From: Bugula neritina
Lineage: Eukaryota > Bryozoa > Gymnolaemata > Cheilostomatida > Bugulidae
Reading direction: 5' to 3'
NCBI GenBank assembly: GCA_964035545.1
Contig: OZ037769.1
Span: 8,614,429 to 8,678,428, forward strand
DNA length: 64,000 nucleotides
Shown here: positions 22,701-37,700 of the stretch, piece after piece
Position numbering within the stretch: the stretch's first letter is position 1
How the letters are laid out: each line of letters starts with the position of its first letter
The notes under the pieces: generated by a model
Seen by the model: only the letters and a program-made list of their open reading frames with translations
Database searches by the model: none
Told to the model about the DNA's origin: nothing
Made by a program: the position numbers and the translations under genes

Positions 22701-25700
22701 ATACACCAGTTAGCTAGTCTGAGATATACACCAGTGAGCTAGTCTGAGATATACACCAGTGAGCTAGTCTGAGATATACACCAGTTAGCTAGTCTGAGAT
22801 ATACACCAGTTAGCTAGTCTGAGATATACACCAGTTAGCTAGTCTGAGATATTCACCAGTTAGCTAGTCTAAGATGTAGACTGAGTTCTAAAATAAGCTC
22901 ACAAAACAAAATGAGCAATTTATGGAATATTGTTTGCATCTCTGCTAATATAAGTTAAGGTTTTGTGAATATTTGCTAGTAATGAAACTGAGCAGCTCAG
23001 GCAACCAGCTGCATTTATATAACACATGAGAAATATACGACTCAAATTACTGACTACTTCAGCTCCTTAAAACTACATACAAACACAGACTGGAGTTTCA
23101 CGTTGCAATAAAAATAGTTGAACAGAAAAATTTTCTTGGATTGTATTACAACAATAGGAGTGCAATTAGACACTAAATTTAGTACTAGAGAAACTAACAA
23201 GCCATGAGGTATTTTAAATCATTGAATGCTGCTTTGATCTTTTGAACAATACGATGTGTAAGAGTGCTTTACGGCAAATTTTCTATTAAGTCAAAACGTT
23301 CTCAACGCAAATACTTTGGTAGAGTAACTTATTTATATCTACCAGTAATTTCTATAAGACAAAATATAACAGAGGTTGAAATAACGCATAAGCAAATTTA
23401 TTCCTCATCTTTACCATAGCAAAACATGTAAGCAAATTAATTTCTTATAATTCACTAGTGCATACGTACCCGAAAGAATAATGTCCCGTGATCAACCATA
23501 AGACTGTCTGATTTTGGTTTGTTTTTGTTGTAGAGAGCATACATCAGAAATTCCTTTTCCTGAAGTCACAGATAAAAATTAATAAAACACTGATCCTATA
23601 TCAACAAAAATATTACGCATTATTGTGAAAAAGTAAGGTTTTAAGCAAAACAAATATACAAAGAAATGGTGGGAGCTACTAAATTGAGATAAGAATGGAG
23701 ACATATTGGGGCTTAGTTGTATTAGTCACTGAATCATGCTACACTATCTAAACTGCTTCTTCTTGACTGCGTTATATGACTCATCATAGGTTATGTCATT
23801 AAAATATTTTCTCAAAGTTATAACTGCTTAGGGAAAGTCTCAAGCACTGGTGATAATTCCATAATTTAATTTCAAATGCTAAAATATGCATAACCTTGTC
23901 CGGTTGATAGAATTTTAGGTGATGAGCACTAAACTTTCTTATTGACTTTCTTTTGTGGCCTCACCAAGTAGAATTTCCTTGGTATGGTAATTAATCACTC
24001 ACTCATTCAGATATTGTTAAACAGACAGACACATAACCACAACTTTTACTTTCACTTACGTGCTCCAAGAAACATTGGCTGATTCTAAATGGTTCTTTAT
24101 CGCATTCTAGAAGCTCTTTCAAAAAGAAGTGATTATGAAAGTCGTAGATTTTCTCGATATTGCCAAAAATAATTCCCCTACTGCCTCTTAGAGTCTGGGG
24201 CACATCTTCTCTGTTCATTTCCGGAATGTATTTTTCTACAACTAACTTCAATGCCAGCACGTAGTCTTTCTCAGTCTGTATTAGTTCATTCATTATATGG
24301 GCGAGCGTACGTCTGCTACGAACTTCACTCTCAGTGAGTCTGAGATCAGACATGGATTGCCATTGGTGAGAACTGTTTTTCTGCAGAAGGTGTGTGTTCA
24401 CGGGAATGGGTGACCACTGAACGCTGCTGTTGGTATTTGTGTGAGTGTCATGGCTGTTTGATGACGAGGAAGAGGACTTGGTGAGAGCTCCGCTGTCCTC
24501 CGTCAGCACCTCGTGATCCTCATGGTAGCTGAATAAACAAATAATACATACCATTATAACACAATATGTTTTGCTATGTGGTATTCTATACCCTGTAATA
24601 TTTGTAAGCTCTAATAAAGATGATGTTGCATGAGACTTGAGATAGGGTTATAGCTTAGAGTTAGTTGTCTAGCAAGAAATACTCAATATTAATTCAAGTT
24701 GACATATAAAACTTGGAATTACGGGGCAACTGCTAATGATAAAATATTTGTAAGAAAAAAGTTAAAACTAAATATTTTCAGCACTAGCTTTAGCTCATCG
24801 AGCTACATTAACATGTTGGAATTTTACAACATACCCTTAATAATAAAATGTCAATACAATTTACTAGCTTGGTGTTTGACAACAAAGTTGTTTAAATATT
24901 GAATAAAAATTCATTAAAGAATTCTAAAGGAAGTTTTGCTTCTTTCACCTTTAGCTATCAGGTATATTAAGCAAACAAAAAATCTGTTTTTAGAAAATTT
25001 GAAATTTTCTGTATCTATTCTTTGCCGATAGCAGTTGCAGCATTTTATTTTATTTTTTAATTTTAAATTTATGTCTACTGGTTTCAAGTACAGCCATGGA
25101 AAGATTTACAACATCTCACAGGTGTTGTAGTATTAGGGTGGTTCTGAACTTGCCAAGACTACACATTCTAAGACCCACTTACCTCGTCAGACTGTCTGAG
25201 CTCCCTGTTATTACACTATCTCGTTGACTACTTTTGACTTTAGAAATTGCACTTCTAGGAGATTGGTCTATTCCCAGCTCTTCCAATTTTTCGACTACAC
25301 TTTTGCCGAGTTCTGCATGAGAATTACATGATGAGTCATCATCTACTGTGGCTAAACCCTCGTCTAGTTCAGACAAATTTTGTGAGAGGTGTTTTGTCAT
25401 TGTATCTGTCAGCTTGTTTGTATCTTTTGTAAGATTATTAAACTGTGGAAAAGTGTTTGGGGATGCAGTAAATCCAGCAAAGGATCGTCTTTTAATGACT
25501 GACTCTGCAGCATTTAGCTCTGATTTGATTGCTGTGACTGTATTAGTCTGCTTCTCACTGGATGATTGACTAAGAATGTCAGACTGGGATCCATTGGGGC
25601 TCAGCATATCTTCCTGGGAGGAGCTGGCCATGGTGTCTATAGACTCAGTTAAAGGGCTCTTGTAACTAGACTCGTCTACCAATCTAACACTGTTGTCTTC

Positions 25701-28700
25701 TGACTTTGTGCGAGTATGATTGGACGCTGACCTTACTGACAGCTTAGTAGCTTTGCTGACTCTTCTACTACCAGTGTTATTGTTAGTGTCATCACTAGGA
25801 GGTTTTGTGCTTTGCACCGATTGGTTTGATTTATTCTCATTCACTCCTGCTCGAGAGGTTGTGATCTGAGATGGTGAGTGAGTGTTGGGTTGGGGCAGCC
25901 AAATGTCTTCATTTTCTGTGTCAGCCAGCGACTTATTTGGCAGCTTTGTAAGAGGTGTGATATTGGTGTCTGCTGCCAGCTGCTCCAAAGATATCCTCCT
26001 GGCTTTTTGAGCTTCAACTTCTTCTTTGGCTTTTGTTATGGTTGTTTGTCTAACTTTGAGCACCTGTTTGGTCTCTTCACACCTCGCCTTGGCAATTTTA
26101 CATTGGTCAATGAGTCGTTTGTTACCCAAACCCCTGGCTTTAAATGAAGCTTCGTCAAATGTTTTTCTGTCTATCACTTTGTGACTTTTCATGAATGAGG
26201 CTAGATTTGCTGACAACTTTTGAACGCCATCTTCTGTGAGACATTCATCCATGTTCATGCTAGAGACAAATTTCATACTTTCCACTGCCCAGTCATATGC
26301 CTAAAACAGAGGATAATATAATATAGTGTTATCACACTGCCCTCACTATCCTAATAACTGCATAATGTTTTGATAAGGGCAGCTGAGCCTCATTTGAAAC
26401 GCAGATAACTTTTTACCCTCAAGATAAAGTTATTCAGTAATTAGCACAGATGGTAAATCACCACCAGTCTGAATGTTGGAACAACAATGCAAGAAATAGA
26501 CAGTAGTAAACACTAATAGGATAATGAAATCTGAATTTTTGTGGCTAATATGTGACAAATGAGTAAAAAAATAGTTGAATATTGATTAAAAACCTATTTT
26601 GGAGAAATAACTTAAGAATTAATAGTGTCGCAATATGTTTTGCTTGTGTCAGTGTAAGTTTCTTTCACAACCTGTACTATAAACACCAAGATAATATATT
26701 CAGAGAGCGGACCAAATCTAAGGAAAGTAAAAAATAGTTCTGATAATGCCAATATTCCATGGGCCTGAAATATGATGATACTGAGCCCTCAATGAGAAGT
26801 TAGAACCTCACATTCGGTTATCTCCTTTCATACTTCATTCAACAACTACAATCTTTAATAGAAGCAACAAACTTGATCAAAATCTCATTTCCACTTTTTA
26901 TAAAACTAACTTTTCAAATTCTGCACTTGACAGAAATGTGGCTTTCAGAAAAAGTTCTCAAGACCAAGTCATGATTCAGGTATATACATTAAAGTGAATT
27001 GTTTGTGGTTTATACCCATTGTCTATCACACTATCTATAGCATTGCTGGTCATTAGATCAAGATTGATCTAGCGTTACTCATTATGATAACCCTAAAGAT
27101 ATTGTAGAATAGCAACTTGTTGATGTCTCATAGATGCATAAATAAGCAAATATTAGGAGGGCAAATATCGGCACTTTCATCTTAAGACAAAAAGACAAGA
27201 AGTGGCTAGACATAGATGGCTTGCACTTAAACTTTTCTTCTATGCAAACTGTAAAAAGAAAACATGGCAGACAAACTAAAGTCAATAGTGGTGCAGCTGT
27301 TCAACTAGGCCGGAAGATGCACCATAGTTTCATCCTCTTTATCATGAGTTCTATGAAAGAGGAAATAAAACTTTACATTTCAGGTTTTATATTATTGTTT
27401 TGGGATTTTAGTATTATGATCATTCTGCTTTATGCTTAGACACATATGCTAGAGATTTATTAAGTGTTTTTCTAAGACAATGTAAGTTGTTATATCAAAT
27501 TATCAGTTTTTTATACGCCTGTGGATTTGCTATAAACTAATACAAATAAGTTCAATAACAAAATACAAAGCAGGTATTGAATTGATTTCAGGTCAAATAC
27601 TTGATATATTCACTACCTATACACACAAAAGAAGAATAATTCAAATGTTGAAAACAAGCAAATAGGCTTTATTGAAATAGTTTGTGCAATATTCTGATAG
27701 TGTAAGAAGACTTGAGTTTAATTTAGTGTAAGAAATAAATGAAAATCTCAACTGTCAAATTTGTAATGCAACATGCAGCTGCCAATCATGTACTGATGGC
27801 AAGCTAAGAGTTAGCATCACCAACGAAACAATATCACTCCATGTCATGCTGCCTTAAGAATCATCTCCATGTGTTGATGCTTTGAGAAAACATCACCAAC
27901 CTATATGGTGCTGCCTTGAAAAACATCACTAGTCCACCTGGTGCTGCCTTAAAAAAGCATCACTAGGTCATGTGGTGCTACCTTAGAGAGCAGTCACTGC
28001 TTCTGGCTCTCTTCCATACACAGAGACTCATATACAGATGGAGAGCCACAAGTGAAGAACAAACTACTCACAGTCAGCATCTTACCTCAGGGAAAGCGAG
28101 CTTCAGCAGCAATCTAATTCCTCAATACAGTCACACTGCAGGCAATCTGACAGAACCCAATGATCAGCTAGAAATAAGTACCCTCCTCTTCATACTAATA
28201 CACATCAACTACACACATCAACTAATGACGGGTAATGTGCACATCCACGTGACGGCCCTCAGGTAACTCATTGACTAATAAGAGTTGGGCCAATGAGATT
28301 ACTTTTATTATCAATAAGCCAATGAGATTGCTTCTTTTGTGAAACATGTGCAACAATAGTGATCTGAGTTTGCACTAAGGAGAATTCATTGCGAAGAATT
28401 CGTGGTTTCAGCTTTTTAGCAGGTCAGCTTTTTACTTCTCAGTTAGTTTGATGCAAGTCTTTCATTCAACAGTGAAAACTAGAAATTGATTCATTGACAA
28501 ATCCACCAGTTAACAAATCTGGAGAATGACTGATGTGTAACTCTTTAACAGATGTCGTTACAGTTCAGCTGAGTAGTACAGGCTTAGCAAATAAGTGAGA
28601 TGTTTCTTCATGCTGCATATCTAACTTCATGGCTGGAGTACAAACATTAATCTCACATAAAACATACACACAGTTCTTGCAATCACTAATTGCAGCACAT

Positions 28701-31700
28701 ATAATTGGCTTACTGGAATATGAGTGAGGTGGGTGAACTGCATGATGAAGCCATTTTTGTGGTCAAATGGGAGGATATGAATTTGTATCCTATGGAAGGG
28801 AATATGCAAAGCGAACAAATTTCAAGTTATATATCGATATCATGACTGCAAACTACAACCATTCATTTAAATAAACATCTTTGCTAAAAGTAAGCATTAA
28901 ACATTACGAGAACAATATTTCTGGTTCATTTTTATGCTATTGAATTACCTAGAAGTAAATATATGCAGTCAAGGATACCATCTGGATATCATCATATGAA
29001 TTTTAGTTTAACAGAAAGTAGTAATAGTTTATTTATATAATATCCACAGGCATTAAAGAATATAGAAGGATAATTAAATTTCAAACTGGTTTGATTACCT
29101 CTGCAGACTACCTGCAGCTGAATAAACAATGGGCTATAATATTCAAGTAAGCTGCAAATCAAGTATCATTAATCAGGAAATCAGCAGAAATATGAGCTAC
29201 CTAGATACGAGGTTGCAGCATGCCTCCTTCATTGGCAGGGGCAATGAACTAAGATTTCTAGTTCAGTGGGTAGGGCATCATGTTTAGGGCTGCTTCTAAT
29301 CGGCTGCTGCCAGCCACAAGCTTCGGACTTCCTATAGCTAATCTCAATGGATGGTGATAGATTTAGTTGTGTTACATGTACCCCTCGTTTGTGCATGAAA
29401 ACCCTGTTCTATAGTAAAATTTGATGATAATGGTGCCGAGTGTTTCTATAGCAACTACATTTCTGAAAAAAATATTCCCAGGCAAGGCACCCATCAAATG
29501 ACTCCCAATGCATCATGTTAAAATTTAAAACTAAATTATTGTACATGAACAAAAAACATTTAATTTTATTCATACTGCAGCTTTTAACAAGTCTAAAGGT
29601 GTAAATTCAAACACTTAAAATCCAGGGAAAAATTCAAACCACATAACATTTGGAGCAAAAAACTCAAAGACTGCATGCTTAGACACTTGAATTCACAAAA
29701 ACCTCTAGCCCAGAGTCCTTAGAGCCTAGGGGTCATATGCTCCATACTGCAATTAGTGCTGTATCATACACCTCAATTAACTTCATATGCTTTCATCAAA
29801 ATAGGTCTAATCTTTTGACTTACATTTAAAGTAACTGCAGACAAACTAAACTTTAAAATCAAATTATTTGCATATTTTATTTAAATTAAATACAGAGCCA
29901 GAGGGAATTCATGCTAGCAAATTAGGTCTGTTGCTTGAAGCAGTGTGTAAGACTCATATTTCTATATTAATGTGAATCAGCAGCTGGAGGCAAGTCTATC
30001 CTAGCAGTTAATGATCATCTCCCTGGTCTAGTGAGACCTTAATTACACTGTGATATAAAAAAGTAATTATATCCATTTGTTTCCCTTTTTGATACCTACA
30101 GGCAAAAAGTGCCAAAAAGAAGCAATTTCAATACACCTTGTCGTAAAACTGCTTCCACCTATAAGCTCTGCCTTGCTATTTATCAACTCTGCCTTGTTAT
30201 TTATACCCAACCAGCTACGAAATGAATTTTTTTCTGAAAGCATGCTTCAGCATACCGCTGCTATGAGGAGAGTTCTAGAAAACTGAAGGCATCAGTGGTC
30301 ATGATAAACAGAGTGTTGGATGGCTTAGTATAGTTCTGTTATGTCTCACAACCACCATGGCAAAGTGCGACGATGCAAACAGATCTTAATACAAGAACTC
30401 TGAGGACAAATCATGATGAATGGTAGACATGATTACCAATAATTTGAAATACCCTGGCAGGTTTAAGCCTGTAAGGTCACATGCCCACCTTTCAATGGTC
30501 AAATTTATTACTTTCTACATAGTTCCTGGACTATAGGGGACTATCCCAACTCTCAACAGTGTAATGCATGATACATGATATGACTTTGAAGAAAAATTAC
30601 GTTAACTTCAACTATTGTCGTTACCTACACACTAATTGTTATCAGTAGCACCAGTTTCACCAAAGACTAAACATTAGTATGAGTTCACTTACTAATTATT
30701 CAACTCATTATTATAATTACATAATAAAACATTCATTTATAAACTTAACAATGAAGTGCACTTGATTTGCTGGTACAGAATCTTAATGATAATTTAATTA
30801 TATTTATAAACTAATTAACTTAAGCTAGCTATAGATAACATATCTCATAGTTTTGCTTGAATGTAACTTTTCTTTTGTGATTATAATTGTTAAGAACACC
30901 TGATATAAGCAGTTGAATTGATCTGTCATTGAACACCATGCAGCAGATCAATGTTACACTGAATCAAAAGATGCCTTCAGCATTTGTGGCTATTGTTATT
31001 TTGCCGTCAATTACTCATTATATAACATAGAAAGTATAGACAGATAGACTGTTGTCACATTACCTCACATTCCTAGATGGTGACAAATCTATAGGATTGC
31101 TCCACTCAATATGACAAAAACATCAAGGAGTAGCCGAACAGATACAAGCCTACAGTAGCTGAATGTTACAAGAATAACAACTTGTATTTATACCATATTC
31201 ATTGATATTTCATAGGGAGCTCTTATTTCAATCTAAACTGATATTAATATGTAAAAGCAGTCTTCAAAGTTGTATCCAAGAATGATAATTACAATGTATT
31301 CTTGAGCACTGCCCTGAAATGCTATGACAAGTATTGCATATTATCACCAGGACACCTCCCATCTTTGACTACTGCACCTTAGATTATGTCAAACTGCCGA
31401 AAAACATTGTCCTTGCTTCGTTGTCCAGGAGATGAGCGTAGTACCACTTCAGTAGTGAACTTAGCTAGAACTGGCGTACAGACGGTTGCTACCATATGAT
31501 GCAGTATGTTAACACACCTCAGTGAGTTAATGCTTTGAGAAAAACTGACTTTGAAAACTTTTACAATTTCTCAAAAAAAAACATTTGACTTCGAAAAGGC
31601 AAGAAAAAAGTTTTTCAGATCTCAGCTTTGAGCATTGAGTGTAAGTTTAAACTACTGCAATGAAAGGGTGCATACAGGGCAGCCTGGAGTATATTATTAC

Positions 31701-34700
31701 AATACTGATAGTCAATAAGCAGCTGCATGTCCCATGGCATGTTGAAGAATTCTAGGCACAGAAACTTCTATGAAACAAGCTGATGAGCAAATTCAGCTTT
31801 TCAATATATTTTGATTAACAAATCTAAAAACATTGCCTAGATTCCAACTCTATTCGCAACACATTTTTATCCACTTTTCTAATGTCAACATTATTAAGTT
31901 AAGTCATATAATAATAATAATACTGGAATGGTTTGCACTGAGTTTAAATTCAACTTGATGACAAAATGAATGGTTTATTGATTTATTGATGGTAAACAAT
32001 TTTAGTAGTATTGACTTTTAGTACTGTAAATATGACATTGGGTTGTCAGACAACTGCTGATAAAGGCCAGTTGAAAATGCCAATGCTATCTCCACAGTAA
32101 ACCCACGCCTTTAAGGGAGCATTGATACTACAAACAGATATCCTATTATATTATACCTGGTCAAGAACTTTATAGCATTCATAGGTGTCTGTAACCAGCA
32201 GCTCCGTCTTGTCCAGAAATGTACTGAGAGAAGACAACTCTATGTCCAGTTTGGAGGAGAGCTGCTCTAGCCATGGTATAGGTGTCTCAACTTGACTAAG
32301 GACCACTTTGGATTCACTGAGCAGCTCATTTCCTTGCCTCAACAGTTTCTACAGAATAATATAAAGTATGGTATTTACTATATTAGTTGTGTTGAGCAGA
32401 TGTGTTTAATAAAGCTACTCACAAAGTGAGAATTATCAAGGTATTCTTGAAGTCGTCCTTAATTTTATTACAACAGTTGTTACAGTTGCAATACAGTTGT
32501 TTATATAAAATATTATACAAATAATATATCGTTATTAAATATGTTGAGCTGCATGAAAGGAGACGCTCATCGTGTTACTTTGTACACAAAATCTATTACT
32601 GCACAAGAAGTTTACTTGATGGTAAATCAGTAAAGTGCTTTTATACTCTATTATATAATTACCCCCCCCCCCACTCAACAAACAGACTTGCCTATAAATT
32701 ACTTCCCTGGTATAATTATTCTTGATATAACAGATATAATCAGTTTAAGCTTCTAAGGTATGTTATGCTTTATCCTAAATATCAACTATTTAATATACAG
32801 ATAGCACCTGTCAAAACAAATATTATTGCAATGCTTTACCTTTAAAAACTATACAATATACTATACTATGTATCGATGTGCTTATTTACTTAAATTATTA
32901 TACGTAATTAATTTTCCTAGAGCACATTTCTTTATCATGAATAATTTTGCTAATAACTTTAAATATGGTTAACTTGGTTAGTAATGAATTTTGCTGGATG
33001 TCATAAGGTCGATATATATTATTTGTTCATGGGGTTTTACTGCAATATAATATCATATTATACTCTTAGATTCCATACAACCAAATGAAATTATTTTTAT
33101 TGAATCTAATATACGTATGGACTTGCATAATATACTTGGGAGCATGTGCTAAAGAGAAATCTTTGAGCTCTAAGAGGACTACCAAGTGAAACCCTATAAG
33201 ATGGATCATTAGTTTTACCAGTTGAAACCATTTTAAGAGTATACAACTCTAAATTCGACTTGCCGATTATGTCATGCATGTCATACTTGTTGGTGAATAG
33301 ACAATTACACACTTTAAATAAACTTGGCATCATATCACTAATTAAGTATGCATGTATGAGGCAATCAATTAAAAACACTTCCAGGCTCAAAGCATAAGGC
33401 ATCCTCATTAGATCTCATTTTTGGACTGCACACATATAAAATGAGCTTTTTTCAAAGTTTGAGTGTTCAAACATAGGAGCTTTTAAAATAAACTATTTTG
33501 AATGTAAAGCCATAATAAAACAACTCTTGCTTCAACAAGCTTAAAGGGTCTACTGAAACTATGGTTGTTTGTGACCTAAAATAGCTGCTATACACATTGA
33601 CTAGTTGGAGTTATGATATCTTGCTGTCTAATGCTTGATGTAATTGATGTATATTTTCTTAACAACAAGATTGACTATAAGAACTCGAAATTACTGACAA
33701 TTTTTGTCTGCTTTCAGTAAATTTTGTATTTAAAGCATCATATTGGAACATTTACTTCCTTTTTAAATGAGAAAGTATTGATTTAGAAATAAGTACACCA
33801 TCACAAGGTGTTTGATGAAGTATAAGTGGACTTATACACTAAGGAAAGCACTGCTAGGCAACTTCATTCAACTATATTATTATTTTAAACTTTTTACAAA
33901 CTAGAATAAATAAAGTAAACATTTTATTTTTTAGCTTAGCATTTAGTCAAACAAGATTTGCTGTTTGTGTTGTACCAACTTTTAGACTGATTCCGGAAAA
34001 GGCCTTTCTGCAGATGATTTGCTATTTCTAATAAAGTTTTACAACAAAGTGATTGTCTTCTCTTGATTGTTGGTAAATTAGTCAAAATTCCCATTTTATT
34101 TTATTCTTGCCTAGTCAGCAAGATTGCCCCATCAGCCCTCTTTATCATCTACATCTTTATCAATAATTACTTACTATCCATAATTTTCAGTCAAACTTCA
34201 TTGAAGGCATTTAAAAGCATGAAAATAAACTGTAATTAGTGGGGAATAGATTACAAAGCTTTCTTTTTGTGTTGTTTTAAGTTTATTTTAGAGAATAAAG
34301 AAGGATCTGCATGATCACAGATCAATGAGAGCACAACTCAGACTCTGCTGCTTATACTTATACTTCAATATTTTTCAGCTATAAACTGGTTCTCAGAGCA
34401 TGCATTTAAATAACATTCAATTTATAACTAGCAATGAGTAAACAACAAATCATTGATTTGTTTTGCAGTTATAAAAAGTCTACCAACTACCATCAAGTTT
34501 ACAAAGTGCAAGATTTAACCTGGTATGCTGCATTGCAAAATTATTTCCATGCAGTGCATGTAGTAAAATAAACTGTTTACAATTCTTCAGCTATACTAGC
34601 TGTTACAGTATCATTGCGAAATAGTATTACAATATTATATGGTCGCCTATAGTTGCTAGCCTGGTCATGTGACAAAATCTGCTTATAGGCAAATAAGTCG

Positions 34701-37700
34701 TTTGGTACATTTGGCAGTGCAATGCTAACGTCATATATATTATTTTTAAAAGGGAATCTGAAAGAGCTTTCAAAGAGAACCAAGAAGTAAGTCTTAGTAA
34801 TTATTTTCATGCTCTAAAACTCAAAAAGAACAAGTTTAAATCTCTATACTTAATATATTTTTGTTGACAAAAAATAGGTTTACAATCTTTAAGCAGTCAG
34901 CAGTCAGTATTGTTAGTGCTGCCATGTCAACTGTTTTTCATATGCATGTAAATGTATTAGCTCTTTCCTATATGCATGTAAATTTATTAGCTCCTTTCTA
35001 ACTGCGGCTAGAGTTTCCCTCAGAATACTAGCTGAACCTAGATTACTGCTTTTACGCAAACCAACCAGCATAATAATATATTATTTTTAGTCAATTCTTC
35101 TATTTGTTTTGAGCAGAGAGCTCTACAGCTAATTTAGACAATTTAGAGAAAAATTAGTAAATATGGCTATATTGAACTAACATAACAGTGGAAATCTAGT
35201 CTTTATGTTTTGTTTGGAGAAGTTTCCCGTAGGTACAGTTAAGGTATAGCTAGAATTTTTGGTATAATTGTCTGCTCTCGCAAAAACTGATCATCATCAG
35301 TTTACTTTGTATAGAGCTGTAGACTTAGTACCACAGTTTGCTCAACCTGCTAGCTAATAGATGGCCACTTACTTGAACAGACTGTTTTATCTTGTTGAAG
35401 TTCTGGAACTGTACTTGGGCTGACTTCAAGTTATTGCTGATGACTCTGTGCTTGTGAATCAAGTCATGAGCTCTTCTTAACATGGCAAGAGTCTAAAATT
35501 AAAGACCAATTAGATACAATTGTCGACATGGATGTTATTTCTATTATATAATATAAAAGAAGCCAGGTACATTTTGGGAATTGTCTACTCACTTCTAATA
35601 CCTGTGACATTTAGAGGGGGTTTTATTCGAGGAAATATCAATTCAAAGAAAACATTTCAAATGGAGTCACAAGTTTTTATATATGAGAATGAAAGCTCTT
35701 GGGTTCATTATATCTAATTGAAAATGGTACTACGTGATAACGTAACGTCATAAGGCTAGCTACAGAGAAAACTGTGTCATATTGATACCAAAAAGCAAGT
35801 TGCAAGCTGCAGGTGCTCTCCTAGTTCTGAACAGCTTACCCAGTTGTCAACTGAACACAGTTACACACAATACTAATGAGGAATGAGGATGTAGCAACTG
35901 TAAGCTCAATACTTTTCTAGGTGTTGTAATACTGCAGCTGAATATCCAACTTCATAAAAATCTATTGCATCCAGCAAGTGTTGTGAGTGTATTATATAAT
36001 AACTTTATATCAGTAGGTCATTTGTCAAACTAGAGTTGAAACAAATTGGAATTCTCTTGAAATAGATCAAACCAATTGCTGTATGTTATTTCACAATTCA
36101 CACATAATTTAACTGCCTGTTTTATGGCAATAACTGGAATTATAAATGGTTAATCACTGAAATAGCCCTTATTTTTAAAATCATCTTCAAAGTTGACATA
36201 AACCAATTCATCTGGTTTTAGCAATAACTCTAGAACATAAATTTTGGTTATTGTAATTGTAAAAGCTAGCAAACGTGTTAATGCCATTATAATACTATTT
36301 TAGCTAAGCTCATATTTTTTGCTAAAAAGAAAAAGTGATGGCTAGAGAAATCAAAAAGTAGATTTGAATCCAGGTGCATGTATATGCAATCTATCACTTA
36401 ATCGCAATCTAATTCATAATTTAATTTGGCTACTGCAGCTGTTTAGCTAAGCTAGGAGAAAGAGATTTGCTTAAATTCATATAATTATAACATACACATT
36501 TATATATATATGAATACTTGTAAGTGTATAGATACGTACATATGCATACGCATATACATATAATCTATTACAATTTCATTCAGCTACCTACATAAAATGA
36601 TTATACCACAGACTCTACATGAGCATATTTACTGAATTATGTTGATTCATTTCTATGCAATTATATATTTAAGTCAGAAACAAAATATTAAGAAAAATAG
36701 GCTTGCAATGAACTAGATCGATATAATCAATATAATATTATATTTTCTTTAGCAACTTAAATGACAATAATTATTTAAAGCTGGTACAGTTCAAATATAT
36801 TAATAAATGCAACATTGTTTATTTAATGTATCAGCACCAATCTTAATTGAAATAAATAAAATTTACCTGAAAAAAATATTTATCGTTATCCTCCATTTCA
36901 AAAAACAAAACTGGAAGCATAGCTAATAAAGTGCTAGAAGCAAAGTTTATCAAAATGACTAGGAGGAAGATGAATATCAATCACATGTTAACTGAGACTT
37001 CGCCCAGCCAACAATGTGCAGCTATTACACAGTGTGTGACATTTAGAGGCGGGCTTAGTGCAATAACGTAATATACTTGGTTCTGACTGGCTTGAACTTG
37101 GCATAGCCTACACTCTATGCTCTATACGTAAGTCGTTTTGAAGAGCAGAGCCAGTTCATGATCAGAAGATGGCTGATTAGGCAATACATGTGTTTGCTAT
37201 GAGAGTGGGAAGACTCTTCAAAGAAAGTGGCTCATCTATGCCCAACCCATTTGTTAATAAAAACAAGAAAATAAAATACAAGAGATTAAATATTATTCCA
37301 TTTTTATAGCTGAGACCGCACAAAATTTACATCCTATTTAACCACATGGTACATCTAGATATATACCATGTTTTATAACCAAGCAAAGTTTAATGTATCA
37401 ATGTAGCTTTATTTCAACACTCATAAACATACTTAATTTATAATAACATATTAAACAATATTACTATAATTATGCAGCAATTTGTTATTCTGTGAATTTA
37501 TTTGCATTAGATTTGGATTAATATTGCCCACTATTTAGACGTTGAATTAATATGAAAGGCAGTAGAACTAGGCTTCGTGTGGACTGAAAGATGAAACCAT
37601 ATTATTGCACTAAGTACAGATCTTGATGAAAACCTACGCCCAACAGACTTGTACTGGAAGAGTTTAATACAGCTGAGTATAGTGGATGTTTTGCTTATAA

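Larger units (their letters stand above)
26301..32156. other. 5.9-kb intron of the RhoGEF gene
   Basis: No coding exon supported. It contains a degenerate 33-35-bp tandem repeat at 27847-28005 and a possible tRNA-derived SINE near 29,240-29,340. Open frames inside are short and lack codon structure. Confidence 0.65.
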
